Shown one piece after another: positions 1-31,500 of a DNA stretch of 64,000 nucleotides. Made by a program: the position numbers and the translations under genes. The DNA comes from Euptelea pleiosperma. Taxonomy: Eukaryota > Streptophyta > Magnoliopsida > Ranunculales > Eupteleaceae. The notes beneath the pieces were generated by a model that was not told where the DNA came from, did no database searches, and saw only the letters and a program-made list of their open reading frames with translations. Every line of letters begins with the position of its first letter. Position 1 is the stretch's first letter. Location: the NCBI GenBank assembly GCA_035048495.1, contig CM068541.1:14577929-14641928 (forward strand), written 5' to 3'.

Positions 1-69
1 TTCCAGATAGTTATTCATCGAACTTCGCACGATGTATTCAGGTCAAACAGTGTAAGATCTCAGGTCTCA

Positions 70-450
70 AAAGTCACGATTGCCATGTTCTTATGCAATA
101 ATTTCTTCTGCTTGCAGTACGTGGTATCTTACCTAAGAATGTCTGCTCAGCATTGATTGAGTTGTCCATGTTCTTTAGACAATTATGTTCGAAAGTGTTG
201 AAGGTGGAAGAGTTGGAGCAACTTAAATCGCGGATTGCTGTAGCGCTTTGTAAATTGGAAATGATCTTTCCGCCGACTTTTTTTGATATTATGATGCACT
301 TGCCTATTCATCTAGCTGGTGAGGCCAAGTTGGCTGGACCAATACAATACCAATAGAGAGGTACTTGCACAGGTTGAAGGTATATGTCCGAAATAAGAAC
401 TATCCTGAGGGTTCAATTGTAGAATGATATATCTGTGAAGAATCGTTGAC
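70..450 (+). pseudogene. CACTA (En/Spm) transposase relic, DUF4218-type domain
   Basis: Read in the frame of position 153, this stretch gives LKSHDCHVLMQ, a stop, then VRGILPKNVCSALIELSMFFRQLCSK and LCKLEMIFPPTFFDIMMHLPIHLAGEAKLAGPIQY. This is the pattern of the DUF4218 domain that follows the transposase in plant TNP2/CACTA proteins. The copy has an in-frame stop near 110 and another at 354, and the frame decays beyond 360. The element runs off the left edge of the window, so its ends and other domains cannot be judged. It is a dead fragment about 2 kb upstream of the citrate synthase gene. The family call rests on motif recognition only. Confidence 0.7.
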
Positions 451-1067
451 TTTTTTCTCAAAATACTTGTATGGGATTGAGACAAATTTCTAGAGATTTG
501 AAATTTATGAAAGCTTCACTTGAACAAACCTAATGTATCATTTTGTGAATGATATATTTGTTTAAGGGACTACAATCTGTTTGATTGCCTGAAGTCATCT
601 TCTACCAAGTAGTGAATTATCTCTGGTAGTGTGTCTTTGTGGTGAGTAGTACTTCTCCGAAGATTCATCCATTTGTTTGAATTCGTTTAAAGGTAAGTTT
701 ATCTATAAACAAATCATTTTAGGTAAATTTAACTTTATTAAAACTGAATATTTGATATTAGTAGATGAGTTTTACTAATTGTATTGAGTTGAGGATCGTG
801 GATCCTTGATAAATTTCTTTTTCTAAAATGCTATCAGCCTAGTCTGACTCTCTATATGGAACAAGAAGTAATTGTCGTATTGAATGGATTGAATCCAATG
901 ACAAGAAATCACACATCACGCTATTTTGCTATAGGTCGGGTGGGCTAAACACTTATGAGATCAGTAGTACCATAAAGAGTGTGCCACTTGGCATTTTGTT
1001 GGAGCGTCGAGGGACGAACTTTGCTACTTCTCCTCTTTCCATGCACCGGAGGCAGGACCCATGTAGA
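451..1067. other. intergenic, no gene seen
   Basis: AT-rich DNA with stops in all frames. Near 985 and 1290 there are GTGCCAC/GTTGCACACTCTAAGAGGA-type words that recur in the foldback MITEs at the right end of the window. This may be the decayed edge of such an element. Confidence 0.5.
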
Positions 1068-1223
1068 GGAGAAAATTTTTGAAGCAGTGGATTTTTTAAT
1101 CAGCGAAGCAGTGGCCAATCACATAGCGCCACAAGCGCTATTGCTTTCCTACAAACCAGAAATGCATTTTGAACAGGCGATTGTGGCGCCATGTGATTAG
1201 CCACTGCTTCAAAAATTTTCTCC
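1068..1223. repeat. short foldback (inverted repeat) element
   Basis: GGAGAAAATTTTTGAAGCAG at 1068 is mirrored by the reverse complement ending at 1223. Inner arms (GAAGCAGTGGCCAATCACAT and the matching ATGTGATTAGCCACTGCTTC) make the whole segment foldable. The GAAGCAGTGG word occurs twice in the left arm and once in the right, so the left arm carries a small duplication. No coding capacity. Flanking duplications are not clear. Confidence 0.65.
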
Positions 1224-1890
1224 CCGGAGAAATTGCGGGAGTAGAACTTTGATGACACAGCATGTCATCGAGGCCGATGGCAGGCCCTGTCATGAGCCAC
1301 GTTGCACACTCTAAGAGGACTCTGACCGTATGTATGTTTTTCCAATCCCTAGGTGACTAAAAATCAGCCCGAATGTGACACGTGGCTTATATTTCGCCGT
1401 GGAATCGACCTCGATGAGAGGGCCTTGTCATCAAAGTTTTACCCAGATGGCGGAAGAAGATGTCCAAGGCTGCAGAAAATCAGCATCGTCAAATGATTGT
1501 AACCGTCCGATTTATAACAGGGCTCTGGATGGTTAAAGAAAAATCACCATACTTGTTTCAGAGGAAGTATTGAATTTGGATACTGTCTGAATACGATCGC
1601 TAGATCCAAATTCAATGGATGGGATCATTTGAATGGTTGGTCCTACCGTTTCATGTGATCCCTCAAAAGAAGGTTTTGAGAATGGTAGACCATTTTTACG
1701 GTCCAGCCAAGATGTACCTTAGATATCCCTTTAATTATCTCAACGCGAAGCCTCAAGTCTCCGTCATCGAAATCCTACACATACGTAACAGAGTTTCAGC
1801 TTCCCAAGAAAAGAGCTGGGCTTTGACACGGCTACCCGCATCAGATGTTCGATACAGCCACCATAAAATGCCAAATTCTACACTTTTTTT
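1224..1890. other. intergenic, decayed repeat words
   Basis: Contains GAGCCACGTTGCACACTC, GACTCTGACCGTATG and AATCAGCCCGA, words shared with the MULE-type MITEs near 59-64 kb, so part of this is probably an old member of that family. No gene is visible. Confidence 0.45.
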
Positions 1891-2118
1891 GGGCCCACCA
1901 ATAGGTTGAATGTTTGGCCCAACTCTTATTGGACCTACATATCAAAATCGACCTGATTGATTATTTAAATCAACTGAATTTGAAACTGTTTATTATGGGC
2001 TTAACATAATGGTCATATAAATAATCCCCAATCAACGAATAAAAATAACCAATCATTTTATTTTTGGTGTATAAGTCATCCAATGGTTGGGCCAAAGACT
2101 AATAGAGTCCGTGGGCCC
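1891..2118. repeat. foldback MITE-like element
   Basis: Left arm begins GGGCCCACCAATAGGTTGAA and the right arm, read in reverse complement from 2118, begins GGGCCCACGGACTCTATTAG. Both continue with TTGGCCCAAC and CAAAA(T)..TGATTG words at matching spacing, so the arms pair over roughly 70 bp. No ORF. It lies just upstream of the citrate synthase promoter. Confidence 0.55.
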
Positions 2119-2144
2119 GACTATGCTATTTTGGGTGGTAGGCA

Positions 2145-2471
2145 TATTAGTATATAATGCTACTGGCTATGTCATAGTTTTTCTCGGAAAGGATAACACC
2201 CCAATGGGTCCCACCAAAACTGAATCCTCGGCTATACTTTCTAGAAAAAGCAAACCTGAATCTAATACGCTACTACACAACCTACAGCATTAACTTGTCT
2301 CATCCTCTACCCTATCCAAATCCACGTAAGAAATATACTAATACCTTTTCCTGTTCAAATTCACAAAATTCGAAGAAACAATCCGATCTCTCGACTCTGG
2401 AACTTATTTTTTTCTGAAAAATTTTCCTCTGCATCGTCACCGATTTGGGTTTCAAATTGGTTTTCTAAGAA
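2145..2471 (+). promoter_or_regulatory. probable core promoter and 5' leader of citrate synthase
   Basis: A TATATAATG box-like word at about 2151 lies 320 bp before the ATG. The DNA that follows is pyrimidine-rich (TCATCCTCTACCC, TCTCTCGACTCTGG), as in plant 5' leaders. The start site is not proven and the TATA assignment is a guess from position. Confidence 0.3.
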
Positions 2472-23165
<20,694 letters not shown>

Positions 23166-24192
23166 CTTAAATCCAACCAAAGTGAGAATCACAAGGGAAT
23201 GAAAATAAACGTATTCTCACAAAGCTTTTAGCATCGAGATGGCCTTCGACAGAAGTAGAAGCGTTCGATGGTGCCAGTTGAGATCTTTGTGGGTCTCGAA
23301 TAAATGAAAACAGCATGCATGTAGAGCATGCATTTATGGAGATTGAATAATATTTAATAATACAAATTTGTTCATGAACCGGTGGACTGGATCGTTAAAC
23401 TGGTTGGTCAAATCAGGCAATCTGTCCAGTTTTTTTTTTGGCAAATTATAGCAGAAAATTAAAAATCCGGGTCAACCATTGTTGTTGGATCCATGGTGTT
23501 GGAGCCTGCGCAGCTATCAGGTAGTCGGAGTGATTCAGTCAATTCTTTTTATCAACTGGCTGATATTGAGAGCCTACCCAAGCCAATAAGGGTCAAATCT
23601 AAGTAAACCAATCAACAGTTCTGCTTGTATTTAAGGGGCCATGGTGTTCAAATAAATGGTCCTGATCAGATCTCAGGTCCTATGGCTTAATGATGGGGCC
23701 AGTAATCCTGATTACATACATTTTTGGTGGGCCTCACCATCATGTTATGAATTTCAAAGAGATTTATGCGGCTCCCTCAAGATGGAATACGTCCACGGAC
23801 TCATGCCGATTCCACTATGCTATGAGGCGGAGTGATGGCCACACAGTCAGCACGTATATATGCATGTACGGGTACATGGACCCGGGATAAAACCATTAGG
23901 CCTTTTCCACCGTTCGATCTACGAAGAGGTGACATCAACTTGGAAGGTGGTTGTCTTAATTGAATTCAAGGCAACACTTAAGATTGTCTTAAAGGAGACA
24001 ACTCTTGGTGTCTTAAGATCAATGGTCCAAGGTTGCTCCTTTGTTAAAGGTATAATCTAATGGTGTAAATTAAAGAAGAAAAGTCAATAATCTATTAGTG
24101 GGGAAACTATCGCTTTTAAGATGGTGCCTTAATTGGCAGGCATACCTTGCCCGCCTTAAAATGGACCCATTATTTACCGTTGATGTGCATCA

Positions 24193-24223
<31 letters not shown>

Positions 24224-24821
24224 TCTTGGTCTTCCCTTTGACCTTATCTTTCCGTCTTTGATCCTAAACAATGGTTGTTCCTCTGTTTAAATTTTTTTTC
24301 TTGGACCAAAATACCTTCATCTTTGTAAAATTACAACCGCCATTTTTGGAACCAGCTAACCAGCCATTAATGGAGGCTGTACTTACATTTAACCCCCTAT
24401 AGCCAGTGGTGTAGCCAGAATTGTGTTCAAGGGTGGGCATATATAAAAAAAAATTGAAGTTATAAGGGGGTGGCATTGTACAGATTTTGTTCCAGGGTGG
24501 GCAAAAGGGTACTTTAGAGAAAAATATTTCTTTTTCTTCTCAAATTTTCGCCATGGCAAATATCGCCAATTTCACAGGGTGCTGCAGAATTGGCCTTTAC
24601 TGATTTTTAGTATGTGGGTCCACCTAAGGATGGCTAAACGTACGGTCAGTGGTCTCCAAGAGTGTGCCACGTGGCTCATATAGCTGAACAAAAATGGACT
24701 CACAAGAACCTCAACTTTGAGCAACTCCCTATTCTTTCTTCTTTGTGGTTCAACTCTCAAGTTTCAACTGTGCATCTGGAAACAGAACTAATGAATGAAA
24801 TTACAAATTTTTTTTCACATA
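23166..24821. other. intergenic space between citrate synthase and kinase 3' ends
   Basis: Two convergent genes face each other here. AATAAA-like words at 23202 (AAATAAAC) and 23297 (GAATAAATG) could end the citrate synthase transcript. A run of 26 T at 24193-24218 and a MITE remnant at 24605-24700 (GTGGGTCCACCTAAGGATGG, CGTACGGTCAGTGGTCT, TGTGCCACGTGGCTCATAT) follow. No gene is visible. Confidence 0.5.
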
Positions 24822-25847
24822 TTAGGAACGTTGTTGTCTCTTCACTGTAGTTGTATCCTTGAATATTTCAGCAGCAACAACTGAGACGGACGAGATCTTC
24901 TCTCTCATGGTTCGCAAGATCTCCGCCATGGAAGGCCTGAAACTAGGATGTTCTTGAAGGCAAAGTGCGGATATGGAAGCCATGACTATCACTTCATCGA
25001 CATTAAAATCTCCCACCAGTCGAGGATCTACCATTTCCGCTACCTTATTCGCGTCGCCCAGTCTTGGCCTCACTATTGACGTCAAAAGCTGCTCTTTTTC
25101 CGAGCAGAAGGCCTCCATTCCCGTGATCAGCTCCAAAACTATCACACCAAAGCTGTAAACGTCGTTCTTTTTCGAAGCGATTCCCGTCTTCATGTAATGT
25201 GGATCAACATAACCAGCGGAACCCATTATCGTATTCATCGATGACGGCAGAATTGTGGAAGAAAAACCCATCTTAGCAAACCCGAAATCACAGAGCTTAC
25301 AGTTGAGTTGCTCATCGAGGAGCACATTTGAAGCTTTAATATCACCATGAACGATATGGAGAGTACAGTGGTCATGAAGGTATTCAACCGCTCTAGCCAG
25401 TTGAAACGCAATAGACATGCGGGTCTTCCAAGGAAGAACAATTCGATCATGGAGTTTCTCATGTAAAGTACCATTGGAAACATATTCAAACACCAAAGCG
25501 CGTTCTTCATCACAGTAACCAAGAAGCTTGACGATGTTGTCGTGTCGGACATGAAGCAGGACTTCCAGTTCTTGTTTGAAGATTCGGTTTAGACGCTCAC
25601 TGTTCCTATGTATCTTGAGAGCTCCGAGGGTTGATTTTGAGAAGTAAGCAAGATAAACAGTGCTGAACCCTCCTTCACCAATCACACGTGAGAAATTCAT
25701 GGTGAGCTTCTCTATCTCCTCCCGACTGAATTTCCTCAGTGGACGATCAAGAAGGTCAGTCTTGCTCAACCCAGGCTCCTCCAAATCCTGAACCCGTTTG
25801 GATTTCCATCTGATAATGTTGAATCTGAAGAACTTGAAGAAAGCCAT
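24822..25847 (-). CDS. receptor-like cytoplasmic protein kinase, non-RD, intronless
   Basis: A 341-aa serine/threonine kinase starting MAFFKFFRFNIIRWKSKRV, with no signal peptide or membrane span. All key motifs are present: glycine loop IGEGGFSTV (56-64), ATP lysine in GALKIH (78), helix-C Glu in KQELEV (93), catalytic loop HGDIKASNVLLD (167-178), DFG (187-189), and GSAGYVDPHY in the activation segment. The residue before the catalytic Asp is Gly, so it is a non-RD kinase, a type often linked to receptor signalling in immunity. The HGD loop and DPHY with TGIASKKNDVYSFG match the Arabidopsis group of At1g33260/At4g10390, known from general knowledge. The first ATG is at 25847. The frame stays open upstream through TTG-GGC-ATT-GGG-TGT-TCC-TCC, which would read G-I-G-C-S-S, a myristoylation-like start without its ATG. 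Alternatively an upstream exon joins at a good acceptor (CCCTTCTCTGCAG, next base 25911). Confidence 0.9.
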   Translation of the reverse strand: MAFFKFFRFNIIRWKSKRVQDLEEPGLSKTDLLDRPLRKFSREEIEKLTMNFSRVIGEGGFSTVYLAYFSKSTLGALKIHRNSERLNRIFKQELEVLLHVRHDNIVKLLGYCDEERALVFEYVSNGTLHEKLHDRIVLPWKTRMSIAFQLARAVEYLHDHCTLHIVHGDIKASNVLLDEQLNCKLCDFGFAKMGFSSTILPSSMNTIMGSAGYVDPHYMKTGIASKKNDVYSFGVIVLELITGMEAFCSEKEQLLTSIVRPRLGDANKVAEMVDPRLVGDFNVDEVIVMASISALCLQEHPSFRPSMAEILRTMREKISSVSVVAAEIFKDTTTVKRQQRS

Positions 25848-25871
25848 GATGGAGGAACACCCAATGCCCAA

Positions 25872-26000
25872 GTAGTCCTTATAAATTAAGGTGGTGGTAC
25901 GGTCTGGGAAGCTGCAGAGAAGGGGAGGACAGCATCACCTACAGACAGAGAGACCAGCAGCAGATCTTGACCTGTTATATATATATATATATTTTTTGAA
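25872..26000 (-). promoter_or_regulatory. probable 5' leader and (AT)n tract of the kinase gene
   Basis: Pyrimidine-rich leader-like sequence (minus strand GGTCTCTCTGTCTGTAGG) and a TATATATATATATAT tract at 25977-25992, which could act as TATA region. A polypyrimidine-CAG acceptor-like site at 25912-25917 leaves room for a 5' leader intron. The start site is unproven. Confidence 0.3.
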
Positions 26001-28544
26001 ATGTAGGAGGAGGCTTTCGAGAGAGAGGAACCATCGCTTCTAGCAAATAAAAAACATGTGAAGTGCTTGAAAATGCTTTATGCTTTGAGATTAAGGGAAG
26101 GTGTCAAAGTTGTTGGGATTGATGTTTCTCGCCTAACATTAGTCTCTCTCAAAATCTATAATTTAATTAAATCCTTTTTGAGGTGGACTGCATGCTTCAC
26201 GATTTTTAATATTTTGATTTTTCAACACTCCGGGGTTGGGTAAGAAGTAAGAACCAAGAGAAGAGGGGAGTAGGTGACATCCCAAACCTTATAGACTAGA
26301 AATTTACATAAGCCACGTGGAGCAAGGTTTAAAAGGGGCCATTATAACGGTATAACGGACTGGGGGTGTTACCATTTTTTCTATTTTAACGGCCGTTATA
26401 ACAAATTGTAATGTTCATGGGCAAAATTGGAAAATAACGGGAAAGAAACGGAAAAAATGACCCTGAAATTCAAATTTTGAATTTTGAAATTTTCAAAAAC
26501 AGAAAAAAATTGAAAAATAACAGAAATAACGGCAGTTTTTTGCAGAAAATAACAGCCATTATTTTTCATGCATTTTACAGGTCCGAATCCGTTTTACGTG
26601 GAGCATTATTTGGATACAAAGATCCAAAGGTTTAAAATCACTAATCAGGCTGATTTTTGGTATCCAAGTCCAACAACATCCATAGAGTCAGTGGCATCTA
26701 AAAGTATGCCATGTGATTCATACTCAGCAAAGTTCTACTCACAACTTCAATAGTTATTTGATCCTACCCCTCCTAAAAATTGCCAATTGGCACAGTATTT
26801 CGGGTCCACTGACCCATGAATGTTTAGTTCATCTCTAGGTGGACTAGCACAAAAAATTATCCTGATTTGCGATTCCTAGTTCGAATCCTCAGGCTAAAAA
26901 TCTTTGGTGTGTAAGTCCAGCAAGGGGTGGACCAAACATTCATGAGAGTCGACCCAAATAGGTTGGCATTTCGGAAGTAGAAGAATCAAAGTTTGCTCCA
27001 TCCAGGTAGGAGAAAATTTTCAAAATATTTATGCCGCCTGTTCATGGTTTACCGCCATTTTTTAGTCAGGTCTGTTGGGAAATCTTCATGCTTTATAGGT
27101 TTCCAAACAGGCCCAAGCGTGTCCCCATGTACTTGATTAGAAAAAATAATTAAATAATGTGGAGAAGGACAAAATAAATCAGATCATTAAGCATTTAACT
27201 TAAGGGGTTTGACAAGGAAAACATGAACATGAATCAACGATTAGGTGGAACCATTATATATTATCCTTGCTTAATCCCAACAAGAACACGACATGTTCCT
27301 CACTAACACGTTATTATTTTAAAAATATGCAACGTTTAAGAGAACATTTGACTTTGGGTATGCCAGGAATAAATCCGCTACAAGGAAATGGGACATGAAA
27401 TAATTCTAGCAAGGAAAAACAAATTTCAATCATGATGTTAAAGACAATTAGAGCAAGGGAAGGGTACTTGTGCTGTGTGGAGTAACTGTTGCTGCTAAAA
27501 GATTTGGCACCGCTTGTTACCATGGCTCCGCCCTAAACTGTATATCATATTGACACATATCTCGAGGACTCGGAATCTATTCAGAAATGCAAGTTAAACT
27601 AACTGGAGGCTGGGATGAGCCAACCTACCTTCCCCACTCACCAGGGTCTGCACTTTCGTGCCAAGGAAACCTAGCTCCGACCTGCAACTGTGTGACCCGG
27701 TGTAAAAGTCAGTGATCTATCAGATGGAGAGTTCTGATTGGCTACATCTACATCAGCCCTCCACATGGCAAGAATCAGAAAAACCCATCCCCTTAAAATA
27801 TTTCTAGGAAAAGAGAGGTGGATTGGGGTACTGCACCCAAGTTATAAGCCATCGACGCCCTCCAACAGAATCCTGACTGATTGATTTATGGGCCAGTTCT
27901 TCAAAGGGACACATCAAACACTCCAAAACAATATAATATCAAACAGTTTGATGATCATTCAGCCAACAGTTTGATGCTTTGGCTATAAAGAGATGGCCAA
28001 ACCCAAGAACAGTCTAGACCAAAGTTACCAAGATCGGTATACAGAACCGCAAATCAGTTTTAACAAATTAAGTTACCAGAATTTGTTATTTTGTCTCTTA
28101 ATCCAACAAAAAAAATGCATATCTTACATACCAACCCCACAACCAACCATGCCTACACCCTGAATCATGAGAAAGCAAATGAAGAGAAACGCAATGAAGT
28201 TATATATAGAAATGTTAAAAGAAAAATAAAGAAAAAGTTGCATTTTACAAGGCCAACATCGGCCATAGTAGTATCTTCACCTAGTCCGAGCTTTATGATT
28301 GGACCAGAATAAGGCTCAAACCTTGAAAGTAGTGGCCTACTTGCTAAATTAATCATAGAACCGAAAGTCAGAAAAAAAAAATGAATTTAATCTTTTAAGC
28401 AAATAAAGCTACGTTTGTTGACAGGAAATATTTTTTTTTCTGAGGCCTCCACCAACAACTTACACTTGGTGTTACACCAATTCACTGCCTATGCTGCAAT
28501 ATAGGCAGAAAACTTACAGACGATACTTTTGTCGAGCAAACGAA
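26001..28544. other. intergenic, kinase upstream region and PP5 downstream region
   Basis: Holds the repeat at 26324-26600, MITE remnants at 26600-26740 (AATCACTAATCAGGCTGATT, GTCAGTGGCATCTAAAAGTATG) and near 26930, and otherwise plain AT-rich DNA. The PP5 3' untranslated region should lie just below 28545. No other gene could be supported. Confidence 0.5.
26324..26600. repeat. dispersed repeat, copy 1 (CAAGGTTTAAA...TCCGAATCCGTTTT)
   Basis: Shares its start (CAAGGTTTAAA, GCCATTATAACGGTATAAC, GGGTGTTACCATTTTT), its A-rich body (GGAAAATAAC units) and its end (AGGTCCGAATCCGTTT) with 36946-37195. Its length is similar and it has no ORF. It looks like a non-autonomous element of unknown class. 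Confidence 0.6.
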
Positions 28545-31500
28545 TCAAGAGAACATACGGAGGAAATTGTTGGCATATGCCATTGGCTTGACATCCGGGT
28601 GTGGCTGCAAGTTTATCCAAAGAAGACAGTAGAAGGAAGAGAATCAGTTTAAAGTACATTTTATAGGAAACGATTGGAATTAAGCAATTCAAACTAGAAG
28701 GAATAATGAACTCTAGAACAGAAGATACTCACCACAGCAGAAAATGTAACGATGTTTGGCTTCATATCAGGGGCTTCGAACCGTATGAAAGCACCCTTGT
28801 TACCCATCTGCATCATGCAATAGCGAATTGGTGTTATATATAGACTTCAGTACTTGCTTTCAAGCATTAGCAATTAACAGCGGGAGTTCAAAGAACAATC
28901 AACAAAAAAGAAAAAAAAAAGTACTTTTCTAGGCTTTCACTTAAAGCTACCTCATTATAATGTGAGTATTTTGCATACAAGTCTACACACACTAAGTACC
29001 TCATTAAATTTTTCGTATCCCATTTGTCAAGCATGTATGATGAAAATTCTTTATGTGATCAGATGTTACTGTTAAAAGATCTATTTTTAGATAATGTGCC
29101 CGACACATTCCACATATTAAGTAAAAACAGTTTGAGAAAACTAGCAACTCAGTGATACAAATGAGATATCCAAAAATGAAACGAGGCTTTAGAGACCCTC
29201 GTGCCTAGTTCTGCTGGTTATCTGGGGAAGCTAAGGCTCCTTTGATTGGTTGGAAAGAACTGCAAATGAAGTTGCAGAGCATTTTTTTCAGACGTGATTG
29301 CGAGAGGAAACATTAAGGAATGGTTAGAGTTTCCTCCATCCACTCAACGAGCATGCATGAGAATCGATATGCTAGATTGGTCCAGATAAACCGGGATGGA
29401 CGCGTGATCAAGGCAGAACAAGCATCCAGTCCCGTGTACATGCTCATCAAGTGGTACTGCTACCCATCATAACCTCAAAAACCCAGAATGGAATCATCAC
29501 CTACAGTCACCTCAAGTAAATAACATAAAATTGAGATTCATTTTCAATGTAATTTGAGCCTTCAATAACGCACTGCAACTTCATTCATGACTCCTCTAAA
29601 CCACTCCGGCATGCCTTGCTCCAGGTCACCCAGTAGAAATGGGAAATCATAGTGGATGGACATGTTCCAGCCTGTTCGGAAAAGCACTCACAAACACAAA
29701 TGTGAAGTGAATTTTTGACTTTTCCCCTCATAGTGTCGTTGTAGATCCGTAGTAAAACTATACAGCTTCTTAATCAATTCACATAAAAAAATAATAACGT
29801 CAAAGACATCTGATCAGCAGCAGTATAGCTTTTGCAGAGATGATAATCCAGAAAGATAAGGTAGTCATATTTAAGAGATAAGCAGTGATTACATTACCTG
29901 ATCACAATAATTTGGAGCAGAAAATACAGTAATAAGTTTACCATCATGCTCAATCTCATATCCTTCATCCTTCACTTCATGGGATCGCACAACTAGATCT
30001 GTCAAACAAGTAGAGCATGTTAAGGAGCTGACTAGGAGGGGATGAAACTAGGATAGTAACAACACATAGTAGTGAATTACCAAGACTATTCTCTTGCAAA
30101 AATCTCTTTGTCACATCTCCACCAAAAGAAAGACCTACACCTCGCTTGCTGGGACCTCTTCCAGGAAAAGGTTGTGGATCACTCCATAGCAATTCACACA
30201 TCAAACCTGATTAAAGAAAGATAAGGAAACATGAAATTCATCTGTAGATCTAAAAGGCCAACCAAGCGATTGATTTCCCAATCATTTCCAAAAATGGGAA
30301 TCCAAACTTGTTAGGTCCACTATCCTCTCATAGCAATCATTTTTACCTTTTTATTACAGCTTCATGCTTGCTTTTGCATTTATTTAAACACTAATTAAGT
30401 TTACATGCTTTTCCAAAAAAAATCATGTATTTCCACCATGCATATCACATCGGCCTGAGGTCGATACTATACTCGATATTTATTCTTTTAACCTTACATG
30501 CACATATTGTCGTCCAAAACAATCTTTTAGGTAGTATATCCCATATGAACTAGGGTTTTGAACAGTCAATGCCGACTTCTTGGCCAAATTAACTCAAAAT
30601 TGTAATATTGAAATTAATCATAAGTCTTGACCAAGGTGAGTAAATTGAACAAGAGATGCAAAACTACACCTGAACTTAAAGCTTGGAGGTAAGAAGTGAT
30701 TTTTTTTCTGTGAAGTGATGTATGAACATAAACTAATTAACCAACTAAGATGTATGCAGTATTGGTTCCCAACAATCTTCCACGTGAAAAACTTCCTATG
30801 CGAGAGAATACTCACTTGGCATTCTAAAAGGCTCAAACATATGATGGTAATGCCACCTCAAGCTAACATACGAGTTTGGCAGGATCCTTAATATATCACT
30901 AGAGGTTGTATAATGGGAATTATCCATGTCCATGACAATGCTAACAACTTATTTGATTCATTACATTACAAATAATGGACTACTACTACCTTTGGCATTT
31001 AGAATGGATTAAATGATGAAGAAATTTTTTGAGATAGATCTGAGGACGCTAAAATGCCTTCCCATTTCTTTTCTTTTTTTTTCCTTTTCTTTCCAAAACA
31101 TATTTTGCTCTTTTACTGTACCACAGACAGAAAAACATGGAACTATGAAGTTTGAACCACATTAAAACATAGACCTTTTTATGACACCTTTGATGCCTAA
31201 TCAGAGGTAATAAAATTAGAAAGCACGTTAACACAACTTTGATTAATTGGAATCAGGTAAGAAAGAAGTTTTCAATCATGAATGGCAGAATGAATATAGG
31301 TGCATGCATACTACCAATGTATCTAACAAATTGGAATAAGCAAACAGAGCATATGCAGTTTACCTTCCTCAGGAGGCTCACAAAACCGATCAATTGCTCT
31401 AATGTCAGAGAGTTTCACCCCATCAACACTGAAAAGACCTCCATGAACTACAAAGACCTTTCCATTTATGACATGTGCCAAAGGTAAACAACAAAATACT

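Noticed and set aside
25848..25871. TTG at 25869-25871 as the kinase start codon
   Set aside because: Plant genes very rarely start at TTG. The first ATG (25847) gives a complete kinase. Kept only as a finding.
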